A stretch of DNA of 64,000 nucleotides, taken from Cryptomeria japonica (lineage: Eukaryota > Streptophyta > Pinopsida > Cupressales > Cupressaceae). The position numbers were made by a program, and so were the translations under genes. Under the pieces are notes generated by a model that saw only the letters and a program-made list of their open reading frames with translations, ran no database searches and was not told the DNA's origin. Positions 1 to 10,499 of the stretch are shown piece by piece. How positions within the stretch are numbered: position 1 is the stretch's first letter; each line of letters opens with the position of its first letter. The stretch spans positions 192,031,619 through 192,095,618 of the forward strand of contig NC_081410.1 in NCBI RefSeq assembly GCF_030272615.1. The letters are read 5' to 3'.

Positions 1-2402
1 CATGCTTGTATTGACCTCTGGTAGGTCAATTTGTGTCTGCATTTCCTTTAGCACTGGTTTTCCTGCTTCATTGCTTACCAGTGGCATCTGTTCTGGAGCC
101 TTTAGCTCTGTCAGTTTCTCTGATTGTGCCTCAGATTCCAACTTTTTCTTTGTATCCTCTATCAGTTGCTCTGTATTTCTTGTTACCGAAGGCTCTTTAG
201 CCATATCTGATTTTTCACTTGAGTCTTTATCAATTGTTATGTTGATCTTTTGGGTATCAACATTTACAGTGAATAGGACTTCAAGATTTGTATTGCTATC
301 CTCTGCATCTATGCTTTCAGCTACCGGTTGGTTTTTAGGGATTGTAATTTTTACAGGTGGAGGTAGGTTATCTTTAACATTTATGCTTGGAGGTCCACCA
401 ATTTTCCCTTTCCCTTTGTCCTTATCCTTCTGATATACCTTAATAGGCTTGGGATTCCTATATTCTTCTTGTTTCTCTTTTTCAACCAAAAATATGTCCC
501 AACCATCTTCTGTTTCCTCTGAAACCTCTGTAACTCTACCTGCCATCAGTGAAATATGCCGGTGTGCAGTGGAAAAAACTATCCGGTTGGCCTGAGCTAT
601 CAGATCATCAATTTCTTTTGGGGAGTTTACCAGATATACATCAAGTAGTTTTTCTATTTTTATGTTCTTGTCCAGTTCAATTACTCCTTGCCTTCTGGCC
701 TCAAGTCTTTTGTATAAGTCATCAGGAATTTCATTTACAACTTCCATCAAAATTTTTTAAACATGTCCATGTATAGTATTACACTCTCCTCAACTTGCCC
801 TTTCTCATCAGCCGATAGAGTGTCATAAATTTTCCTTATGTTCTTCAGTTTTCCTTCCTCTGTGATCTCATTTAACAAAATGTCTAGAGGTGCCAAGTCA
901 GTTTTTGCCTTTTTCTTTTTCTTAGGAGTTAGCTTCTTTTTAGGTGTGACCTTTCTGACTGGAGATCTTACAGCTTGTTGCTTCTGCCTTGTCCTTCTAG
1001 GTGAAGGAGTGGTTGTCGATGAGGGATCTCTTTTCCTAACAACTCTTTTAAAGGTTGTTGGCATATCTCCTTCTGAAGAAGTACCTACTAGTGATAGATG
1101 AGCTTCAGGTTGTGGGGCTGCCAACTCATCTTCAGTTATGCCGGTTTTCTTTAATACATCTTCCTTAATGGCTTTTTCTTGTCTGGATCCTTTCCTCACA
1201 ATTGCCTCAACCTTTTTCACTCTTTTCTTTGATTGAATTTGGCTTTCTATGGTTTCAGCACTACCAAATATTTCTTCTTTAGGTTCATTGGGGGCTTCCA
1301 GAAGTGCTTTGGCATAAGTTTCAACTATGTGGTCATCTGTTTCATAGCCCATTTCTGTTACCCAGATTGTCCTAGGGATGACTGCTTCCATCCATATTTC
1401 ATCCTTTTTGATAACAAAGCATATATCATCTTTGTATTTGTCTACAATCTTCTATGATAACCTCATCCTTTTCTTCATTTTGGTCTTTAATGCTTGGAAA
1501 AAGTCATTAATATTGTTTTCCTTATTCTCACCCATGGTATTGAACAGTTCTGTCAGTTGCTTTCCTACCGGTATGTCATATCCAAATTCTTTGTAACCTA
1601 TACCGGGAACTTGTTTTGTTATATGAAGCATTAGACACACTAACAGATTTCCAAATCTAAAGGTTCCTTTCTTATCCTTCTTTATCTTTCCAAGGTTGTC
1701 AATTAGTTCATCCTTTAACCATTCACATATGTCAATTTTTGCATTGTCTGTGACCATGTCATAAGCACTCTTAATGCATAAACTTGAAACTGAATTAAGT
1801 CTATTAGCATGAGTAGCTTTATAACCTAATATCATGCTTATGAATCTCACATTGATATCTTTTACATCATTAACCCTTAAAGATCTTTTATCAGATGTTG
1901 CATATGTTAGGTCTATGACTAAATCATTTGCAACTTTCTTGTTTTTGTCTGGTCTTTTACCGGTGGCCGGAAACCCTGTGACAACCTTTACCACTTGCTA
2001 GGTGATTTTATGAATTGCATCTAACCAAAAAAATTCTCCATGAACTCTGCTTAACACTATCCTAATCACATCCTTAGGAAATTAAGGAATACTAAGGATT
2101 TTTGTGAATCCTAGGGTTTCAATGATTTTGTGTTCAGCTTTGATATTGCCGGTATCATCACATATCTTGATTTTGTACATGGTTTTGATTTCTTCGTCTC
2201 CTAGCTCTTCAATATTGTAGTGAATATACATTCTAGGGTCTTCAGCATATACAACACCTTTAGGGATTTGAGAGAATGCACCTAAGGTATCATCCTTCTT
2301 TGCTATTTCAGGGACCAACTGAAATACGGGCCTAGGTCTTTTAATTACTTCCACAACAGTAGGGTTCGCTATGTATTCAATTGCAGAAGTTGATGCCATG
2401 AT
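1..2402 (-). pseudogene. ORF2 of element H, unknown function (C-terminus outside window)
   Basis: The frame starts at the ATG at 2402 (MASTSAIEY) and stays in one phase to about 747, broken by three in-frame stops (near 2083, 2001 and 1454). After a 1-nt shift at 747-750 it continues from MEVVNEIPDD to position 1, at least 800 codons in all. The N-terminal part has a block IRIVLSRVHGEFFWLD followed by VVTGFPATG. The middle is very basic (PKKKLTPKKKKKAK near 900-960) and the distal part is rich in P, K, E and T. The N-terminal blocks match ORF2 of element E clearly (FSQIP/LSQVP, IRI(I/V)LS(H/R)VHGE, DEK-Q), so this is a conserved element gene. I recognise no enzyme motif. A distant relation to the plant 'putative transposon protein' or plant-mobile domain is possible but unproven. 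Confidence 0.7.
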
Positions 2403-2701
2403 AAAATACCTTTTTCTATCTTGGATGAATGATTGCTTGGAGTGTGCTTGCTTCTTGCTCAAAATGCCTTAGCTCAAAAATCTTCGTGCTCTCTGAAAGT
2501 TTGAAATCATGGTGAAATGAAATGGAGCCAAAACCTTATTTTATAAAGTCTTTTTCGCTACCTACCATATTAATTGCATGCCAATTATGTATTCACTTAA
2601 CTTTATTTGCTGGTAGTAAGTGATTTTCAACTTCTTTTCTCTAACCGAGGGAATAATAGCATATGTGTCATTAGATTGCCAAACCCTCAAGATAATTTTC
2701 T

Positions 2702-3859
2702 TTAATTAGGTGAAGAACTTCCTGCCGGTGGAGCACTGCTCTGTCCTGCCAGTGGAGCATCACTTTGTCCTGCTGGTGGAGCATTACTTTGTCTTGCCGG
2801 TGGAGGAGTATTCCCAATATTTAGATCAGCTTTTCTAATCCATTGCTTTGAGAATTCTTGCTTAACCTTTTCAATTTTTTCTTTACCTTTGAAGCTAGCA
2901 TTTTTGTTGTCTACCGGTGTACCTTTACTTCTACAAAATTTAGCAATATGCCCAATCTTGTTACATGCATAACAAGTTACATTATTTTTCTGAATAGCTT
3001 TCCCATAACCTATGCCATTTTGTGTTCTGCATTGATTTGATAGATGTCCAAATCTTCCACAAACATAAGATCTTACATTCATTATGCAGTTTTCAGAGTT
3101 ATGACCAACTTTGTTGCATTTGGAGCATTGACTGGTGGGAGGATTGATATTCTGATAATTCCTAGATCTACATTCATTTTCCCTATGACCATATTTATTA
3201 CAGTTAAAGCATTTTCCATTGAATTTATAAGTATTAGGTGGTCTTACTGGTTTGCTGTGATCCTGAGTATTTGCAGTACCAGAACTTTCTCCAACTTCAA
3301 ATCCAATTCCAGAAGTGTTACTTTTGGGTTTTTGATTCTTCAATAAGGTACCAAGTTCTTCTGAGCTTTTCTTGAATTTTTCTTTATGTTGATTTGCAGT
3401 TTCCAATTCCCTTTGCAAGATTTCTTTTTGTCTCATTAGTTCATTTGAGTCATTCTGAGTATGCATGAGATCTGTCTTCAACATGTCATTTTCATAGCTA
3501 AGTCTTGTGTTCTTATTTGTTGCATCACTTAGTCTTCTGGTCAATTCTTCTTCATTCTTCTTTCTGTCCTTGATCTCTTTGCAAAATCTCATAGTCATAT
3601 CCTGCATTTCATTTTTTGTTGTCATGATCTCTTATTTCAACTTGCTTATCATATCATTAAGTGATTCCTTTTCATCATTCTCATTTTGCAATTTTTCACA
3701 AATTTCTCATCTCTTATTTCTTGTAACAGTAATATTTTCTTGAAGTGCCTGAATGATATCCTGAGTTGCTTTTAAATCATCTTCTAATTTGATATTTTTC
3801 AACTTCTCTGCATCATAGTCAGTAAGAGCTCCTTCAAGTTGCTTCATCAGATTTTCCAT
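2702..3859 (-). pseudogene. gag: Gag polyprotein with four zinc knuckles, element H
   Basis: This is the capsid/nucleocapsid protein of a Copia-type element. The start at 3859 is 54 nt inside the PBS. The first 80 codons are a heptad-rich coiled coil broken by two in-frame stops (TGA, then TAA just before 3625); a clean 307-codon stretch follows to 2702. The C-terminal half carries four CCHC knuckles: CFNCNKYGHRENEC, CSKCNKVGHNSENC, a third whose first Cys is Ser, and CYACNKIGHIAKFC. The tail repeats a PPAGQS-type decapeptide four times. Four knuckles is high, since one is usual for Copia Gag. No protease, integrase or RT follows; ORF2 starts 300 nt downstream. Confidence 0.85.
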
Positions 3860-3912
3860 CTTTACCGGTGTCAAGATCTTCCTCAAGCTGTTAGGCTTTT
3901 GAAAATAGAGGA

Positions 3913-3929
3913 CCAGGCTCTGATACCAA
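3913..3929 (-). other. Primer-binding site, element H
   Basis: The minus strand reads TTGGTATCAGAGCCTGG just inside the LTR end. This matches the 3' end of plant initiator-Met tRNA, the usual Copia primer. Confidence 0.9.
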
Positions 3930-3930
3930 T

Positions 3931-4738
3931 TGTTAGGGTTCCCACAGATATTGAGAGGGGGGGAGGGTGAATCAGTATTTGACCGGTATTCAAATTTTCT
4001 TAAGATAAAACATGCAGAACATAAAGTAGCAATGTATCAGTATGCAAGAATTAATGTAATAAACAGAATAAAAAACATCCACATGAAAAGAACACCATAA
4101 CACAAGATGTTTAATGAGGAAACCCGGTGTGGGAAAAACCTCGGTGGGATTTGTGACCCACAATATTCACTTACTGGCCAATAAGAGAATATTACTAACA
4201 ATAGGGGCCTACACATGGAGGAAGGCCAATTGCCTAGAGCTCACTGCTCAATGAGAAGTCACACTGACTTACAATAAGGATTATACTAATCCAATGACTT
4301 GTATTGCTTTACAATAGCATCTCCAATGCCAGATTCAATACCAGTTCTTGCTTTGTTCTTTACATATACCCTTAACCTATATTTCGCATATTAGGTCTGC
4401 CTAATAATTTTCCTTTTTATTTGCTCACTTTTTAAAAAAAAATGTCTACAATGATCTCTTATATATACAAGAGTCATTTTACAATTTGCCAAGTTGGCTT
4501 GCAATAATAATCAAAATATTACATATCAAAAATCCTGTCGGCCTTTGTGCCAGTATACATCTTTTCTTCTGTGCCGGTGTCGGTGTAGAGTGATCTTGTT
4601 GATGCCGATGCACTGTCTTGCTTGAATAATACTTTGCCGGTATGATGTCTTGCCGGTGCCATAGGATTGTAAGGTTGCCATCAATGACAAAACCTTCAAT
4701 CACACATAATGTCTCATTGGAGTGTCCATATGCCAACA
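3931..4738 (-). repeat. 5' LTR of element H
   Basis: About 808 bp, beginning TGTTGGCATATGG (at 4738) and ending CCCTAACA (at 3931) on the minus strand. It contains a TATA-like run (4458-4467), the conserved block with paired GGTTTTTCCC/GGGTTTCC motifs (near 4110-4150) and a C-tract next to the PBS (3955-3975). It is of the same family as the LTR at 60667-61597, with which it shares the GTGGGATTTGTGACCCACAA block and a CTGCTCAAT block in the same order. Confidence 0.85.
4458..4467 (-). promoter_or_regulatory. TATA-box candidate in H LTR
   Basis: The minus strand reads TATATATAAG within the LTR, upstream of the conserved R/U5-type block. This is the expected place for the retroelement promoter. 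Confidence 0.5.
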
Positions 4739-4743
4739 TATAT

Positions 4744-5350
4744 CATAAGTGAATATTGAGAGTTTGATTTTGTTGTAAATTATGAAGCTCTGTATTGATG
4801 TTGTTGATGTATTGAGTAGAACTGAAGCGAATCTTATCAAGCATAGATGTGCTACATGCAAATCATTTTACAATTGTTTTCCTAATAGTTGCAGCAATCA
4901 AATCCCCTAATCGGGTAGGTCCTAACAGGCTTGAAATTGTAAATCCTGTAATAGGGTAGCTCATTAACTTGAGTCTAAATCCTCTTGCGAGGTTGCTCCT
5001 AACAGGGAAAATATTTTAATAGGGCTGAGGTAAACCCCTTAACCAGGTGACTCCTAACAAGGTTTTCTCCTAATCGGGCATGTGTTGTATGACCTTAATC
5101 GATCAAAGATTTGTATTATGCAGATAGTGAATCGTGTGGGTAATAACTCCCACCATGGTTTTTCCCTTTTGGGTTTCCACATATAAATATTTGTGTTATG
5201 TGGAGCATGATATATTGAGTGTTAGCTTATGTGGTGATATTTCTCTTATGTTTATTAAGCTTTAAGTTATTTAAAGTGGTGATCATATTTGTGTTATTGT
5301 TTTTGTTTGCACTGATTCACCCCCCCTCTCAGTGCCTTATAATTTTATCA
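4744..5350 (+). repeat. Truncated plus-strand LTR (3' part)
   Basis: This resembles the 3' part of the element E LTR: repeated CCTAACAGG/CCTAACAAGG motifs (4895-5070), the CACCATGGTTTTTCCC block (about 5150-5170) followed by TATAAATA, and the terminal TGATTCACCCCCCCTCTC tract. It ends ATTTTATCA at 5350. The 5' part is missing at the border with element H. No PBS or internal sequence follows; it is joined straight to a satellite. Confidence 0.75.
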
Positions 5351-6125
5351 GTCCTAAGGGGTCATATGGTGTCATTAGGGGTCATATGGGGTCTTAAAGG
5401 GTCATATGGTGTTGTTAGGGGTCATATGGGGTCCTAAGGGGTCATGTGGTCTCATTAGAGGTCATATGCTAGCCTAAGGGGTCAAGTTGTGTAATAGGAT
5501 GTTAAAAGGGGTTATATGGTGCCGTTAGGGGTCATATGGTGTCTTTAGGGATCATATGGTGTCGTAATGGGTCATATGGCATCTTGAGGAGTCATAAAGT
5601 GTTGTTAGGGATCATCTGGTGTCTTGAGGGGTCATATGGTATTTTTAGGGGTCATATGGGGTCCTAAGGGGCCACACATGTGTTAGAACACCATATGACC
5701 CCTTAGGACATCATATTGTCGTAAGGGGTCATATAATGTCCTAAGGGGTCACATGGTGTCCTAGGGGGTCATGTTGTACATACCAGGATGTTAAAAAGGG
5801 TCATATGGTGTGCTAAGGGGTCATATGGGATCCTAAGGGGCCACACATGTTAGAACAATATATACCCCTTAAGACACCACATGATCCCTTAAGACATCAT
5901 ATTGTCCTAAGGGGTCAATTTTTACATATTAGGATGTTAAATAGGGTCATATAGTGTCTTGAGGGGTCATATCAGGTCATAAGGGACCACATATGTGTTA
6001 GAACACCATATGTCTGCTTAGGAGACCATATGACCCTTTCATATTTTCCTAAGGGGTCATATGGTGTCCTAAGGGTTCATGTCATGTACTAGGTTATTAA
6101 AAGGGGTCACATGGTGTCTTGAGGG
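5351..6125. repeat. 20-bp satellite with inverted blocks
   Basis: This is a degenerate tandem array of a 20-bp unit close to TCATATGGTGTCCTAAGGGG. About 35 units run in one orientation, with short blocks in the reverse orientation (near 5690-5715, 5855-5905 and 6003-6040) where ACCATATGACCCCTTAGG appears. The reversed blocks are each preceded by CACA(T/C)(A)TGTGTTAGAACA-like sequence, giving a rough higher-order period of 145-170 bp. There is no coding content. It starts exactly at the end of an LTR. Confidence 0.85.
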
Positions 6126-6600
6126 GTAAGTAGAGAGGTGGAGGGAAGGAGGGGGGGATGTATGAATAGAGAGAGGAAGAGGGGAGATAGTGCTAAGTTT
6201 AGAGGGGGAAATAGATAAAGAGAGGTGGAGAGGGAAGGAGATAGAGGCAGATGAGATATACAAAAATTGAGGGGAGAGTTGGAGTGAGGGAGAGAAGGAG
6301 AGGTATTCAAAGAGAGGAGAGGGAAGGAGAGGTACTCTTTACTCCACCTCTATATCAAGTACCCATCTATCTCACCTCTCCCTTTATGTATTTATCTCTT
6401 CTCTCTCTATGGGTATCTATCTTCCCTCTTGTTCTCTTTATCTCCCCTTTCCCTCTCTCTACCTACCTTTCTTTCCATCCCTGTCTACTTTTATCTCCTT
6501 GAATTCTCTACCTCCTTCCCTCCATTCTACTATTCATCTCACCTCTCTCTCTCTCTCTCTACTCTCCCTCCCTCCTTCCATCTCCATAATCTCTCTCTAG
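6126..6600. repeat. Purine tract followed by pyrimidine tract
   Basis: From 6126 to about 6340 the plus strand is almost pure GA-rich (GAGAGG, GGAGGGAAGG and similar). From about 6345 to 6600 it is CT-rich (CTCTCTCTCT, CTCCCTCCCTCC). The two arms are imperfectly complementary and could fold back. Long apparent reading frames here on both strands are products of the low complexity. Confidence 0.8.
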
Positions 6601-8001
6601 GAATGACAATAAAGTAGCAGATGCCATGGATACAATTGCTTCTTTGCTCCAGACATAGGAAAACAAATATCATTATGAATTTTTGGTGGAAGAACTATTT
6701 TCTCCCACTTATGACTATCTTGATACCCAAGTTGTCTGCCACTTAGTAAGACCTGATTCTTCCTGCTATGGCCAAATATATACCTATCTAAAATATGAAA
6801 CTCTTCCTCTTAGCCTATTAAGAAACTATAACCAAAATTTCATTTGACAATCCGCTCGTTACACCATTATCATAGATACACTCTATAGGCAAGGTCTGGA
6901 TGGTACTCTACTCAGATGCCTTGAGTAAGAAGAATCTGAGAAGGCCTTTAATGAAGTTCATAATGGTATCTATGGTTTTCATTCAAGTGGTCTTTCTCTC
7001 TCAAATAAACTCATATGATTGGGATATTATTGGCCAACTATGGAGAGAGATTCTTTTCAGTTTGCTAAAAAGTGCAAGCAATGTCAAATCCATGACAATC
7101 TCATACACACACCAACACAAGAGCTTCATGATTTAGCAACATCTTGGCCTTTTTGTCCATGGGGTCTTGAACTAGTAGGAAAAATTTGTTCGCCTTCTTC
7201 CAATGGTCACAAATTTATTCTCATAGCTACCGAGTACTTCACCAAATGGATTGAAGCAGTACCTCTTGCAAATGTCACAAAAAAATAGATTGTCGCTTTC
7301 ATCCTGAATTATATCATATGTTGCTATGGTATTCCCATGACAATTATCATTGACAATGGGCAACCTTTTAAGAATAAAAATGTGCAAGAGATCTGTGAAA
7401 AGTTTCAGATCCAACATAGGTTCTACACACCCTACTATCCACAAGGGACTGGTCAAGCAAAAGCATCCAATAAAATAATTTGGAAAATCATAAAAAAGAT
7501 AGTTAATGATGTTGGCAAAGATTGCCATGTTCAATTGAACCATACTCTATGAGCTTATCATACCAGTTCCGCACACCCATAGGTGTCACCCCATATTCTC
7601 TTGTCTATGTATCAGAAGCAATATTGCCTGTTGAGGTGGAGATACATTCACTACATGTATCACTCAAAGGCCCCATTCTAGATGAAGAACAATGGATGTC
7701 TAGGTTACAAGAATGTTGCTAAGATTACTATGATCACTTGAGAGAATATCAACAAATAATGTCATGGAGTTACAATCACAAGGTTAAGCTTAGGGCATTT
7801 CAGGAAGGTGATCTCGTGTTAAAGGAGAATCCACACAATCAGCAAGATCAAGAAAAGAAAGGGAAGTTTGAGTCGAATTGGTTGAGTCCTTTTGTCATCA
7901 CAGTTGCATATGGGTCAAGTTCCTATCAATTATCCACACTAGAGGGAGATCAACTCGAGGAACCTATCAATAGTTTGCATCTAAAAAAGTTCTATATTTG
8001 A
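6601..8001 (+). pseudogene. pol: RNase H end and integrase of gypsy element J
   Basis: The first codons (NDNKVADAMDTIASLL) are the C-terminal end of a gypsy RNase H. After several stops the integrase zinc finger follows (two His near 6950-6985, then CKQCQ near 7075), then the catalytic core. The first catalytic Asp is Glu (LIATEYFTKW, 7220s). The second Asp is kept (IIIDNGQPFK, 7345). The third Glu is Lys (GQAKASNKII, 7455), so the enzyme is dead. A GPY/F-type C-terminal module follows (KFESNWLSPFVI, about 7865-7905) and the frame ends at 8001. There are at least four frame breaks. In an intact element it would insert the cDNA into host chromatin. Confidence 0.88.
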
Positions 8002-8003
8002 AA

Positions 8004-8225
8004 AATACAAAAAAAAAATCAAAAAAGAAAAAAAAAAAAGAGAGAATAATTCCAAAAAAAGAAAAAAGAGAAATACAAAAAAATAAAAAAAGAGAAAATT
8101 ACAAAAAAATAAAAAAAGAGGAAGTTACAAAAAAAATAAAAAAAGAGAAAAATACAAAAAAAAAATAAAAAATGAGAAAATTACAAAAAAATCAAATATG
8201 AGAAAAGTGCAATAAAAAACAAATA
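8004..8225 (+). repeat. A-rich tandem repeat after integrase
   Basis: Imperfect repeats of about 28-32 bp built on GAGAAAATTACAAAAAAATAAAAAA run seven or so times directly after the integrase stop. It is purine-rich on the plus strand. Similar A-rich runs at the end of pol are common in gypsy elements of this kind. It has no coding value. Confidence 0.75.
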
Positions 8226-10499
8226 GTGAAAACCTAGAAAGATGCGCTATTTGTCAGCTAGCTCTTCCACCTATTCGGTCATGCATCGTTCTTCTTACAT
8301 CCATCTGCTACCTTTGTATATATCCATAATAAAGCCTCTAGCATCTAATTAGGCATCATGTGTACATTCTCACCATGGTTTGGATCATTGTATATACCCA
8401 CAATAAAAAGACTAGGGGCAAAATCCTGAACCTAGGTGGCACTAGCCTACATTGAGCTTCAATACAACAAACAAACAACAATGAGACAACACTTATAAAA
8501 CCAAGGATCACAAAATCCAACATTGAACATCGAGAAAAAGTATCAAAATCAAACTCAACATCAAACAAACAAACAATCAATGGATGCTATATCTTGAATC
8601 ATGATTGAAAAACTTGAGTCTGAATGTTCAACTATTGTATTATGATTTTTGTCATCATGTCTCTTGAGTGACTCAAGGATGTCTTGTACTAGAGGGGAAA
8701 GGATGGAGTATGATCCTTTTCTTTGTCTGTTGTTTGTAAGTTAATCATTACTACTGTGCAATTTTGTCACGGGACATGATTGACCAAATATCATTGATGA
8801 TATTTTGGGTTTGCATAGGAAAATGATTAACTCCTGTCTATTTGTATGCAAGGAATACTCCGGTCTTTATGATTTTATCATACCTTGATGCTTATATTAA
8901 GTTGTAATATCTAAATCCATGTAAGAAATACTCAGGTCATCATGGTTAAATTATACCATTGATGTTTGTATTTTCTTACAACATTTTAAAAGGCTCAATG
9001 ATGATAAAAATCATGATCAAGTGACTGGTCCAATCGTAGCATTGCATTAATTTTCATCTTTGCATACTTAGATTAAATTGCATTCATATTGCATTAATGT
9101 AACACAATCAGGTCAGGTATCATTTCCTAAAGTTAAGGTTTCAAATGATGTTATCTCAAGTATTAATGGATTGATTTTATTGGACTTTTACAAAAACAAT
9201 CATTTCATATGGATATCATTTCATTAAATTCATTACATTCATTTGACTTATAGATGCATTTGAATTATTGCATCACATTAATCATTATGTATATAATCAC
9301 ATTCAAATAGTCATCATGTATAGTTTCATATTAGATTAATGCATTCAAGTAAATAATTTAAGCATTTCATTTATAATTTAGCATATCATCACTTGTCATA
9401 ATATGTTGCATTTTATATCATATCACTGCACATTACATTTCATTGCATATTAATAATACATAAAGAAATTCCTCCATCAAATCACATGTCATTATTGCAT
9501 ACATTCATCATATACATTATCATGTTCACCATCATGTATGTCATCATCATGTACATATGCATAAACCATCACATATTAGTAACCATGGCATATTCTTCAT
9601 TGTATATATATTCATCATCATTCATTTCATAAGTTTTGTAATTATTACATGTTATCATATTATAACATCACACAAATGCATTACATGGTATATAAGCATC
9701 ATAATGCCATAAGACTTTATAACATAAGCATTCATCACATAGACATGTACATAAGCATGAAATACATAATAAATAGAAAAATCATAAAATGCATCTCATA
9801 ATCAGTAAAACGCATAAAACCACATATCATAGGATCATCTAGGCAAGTAGATAAATGCATACATTCATCATGTAAACCATATAGACTATATAGAGCATGA
9901 AAATATAAATGCATCCATAATGTAAATATATACATCCATCATAGAACATATAGGCATCTCATCAAGTATCAACTACATCTTATATACCCAAAAAGAATCA
10001 ATGGCTAGTATACAATGATATCAAAAGAACATGAGAGATACATCACAAAAATAAATGGTGTGAATCATCGAATGTCTCAAAGAGTGTATACAAAATAAAT
10101 ATCTCAATGTTTGAGGTACGACGATGAGAAAAACTCTCCCCAAAATTAGTGGGTCTAGAACCACCACTTGAAGGATCACTTGGATCTCTCCTAGGGCCAA
10201 TGACTCCTTGACTCTCTGTCCACTATGATCCACCATGCCTAGTGCTTTGAATATTCTCATCTCTCCGACAGTATGGCTTGAAAATAGAGACCCTGGTCAT
10301 ACTTTTCTTGGCTAGAGTGATATGCAAGATCTATCAAAGTATCTCAAGAGAGTCCTTGAGTGGTTGTCTATTGAAAAGTATGTATCAACTCCTGGGCACA
10401 CCCATATCTCTCTATCATAGCATCCTGCTCCATTTTCAAAGTCTGCACCTATGTCTATGTTTGGGCCAGCTGGGCCTGTAATTGTATCACCCATCTTGG
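8226..10499 (+). other. Non-coding internal part of element J; low-complexity CAT/ATT stretch
   Basis: I find no supported gene. From about 9050 to 9960 the sequence is a drifting low-complexity mix of CATCAT, ATTCATCATGTA and TTGCATT words without a fixed period. The rest is unique-looking non-coding sequence between pol and the antisense frame. Confidence 0.5.

Larger units (their letters stand above)
1..4738 (-). mobile_element. Pol-less Copia-type LTR element H (left-truncated by the window)
   Basis: Read on the minus strand this is a 5' LTR (4738 to 3931), a Met-tRNA PBS, a gag frame with CCHC knuckles, and then a long second ORF that leaves the window at position 1. In the related element E the same gag-ORF2 order is followed directly by the 3' LTR with no pol. 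Pol could in principle lie outside this window for H, so its pol-less status is inferred from E and B. The 5 bases beside the 5' LTR are TATAT; the partner flank is not visible. H abuts the cut end of a plus-strand LTR (4744-5350), which suggests H landed in that older LTR. Confidence 0.75.

Noticed and set aside
2-1101. Plus-strand frames opposite H ORF2
   Set aside because: They are antisense shadows of the conserved minus-strand ORF2.
6069-6617. Several Ser/Leu/Pro-rich frames on both strands
   Set aside because: They arise from the GA/CT-rich tract; no codon bias or homology signal.
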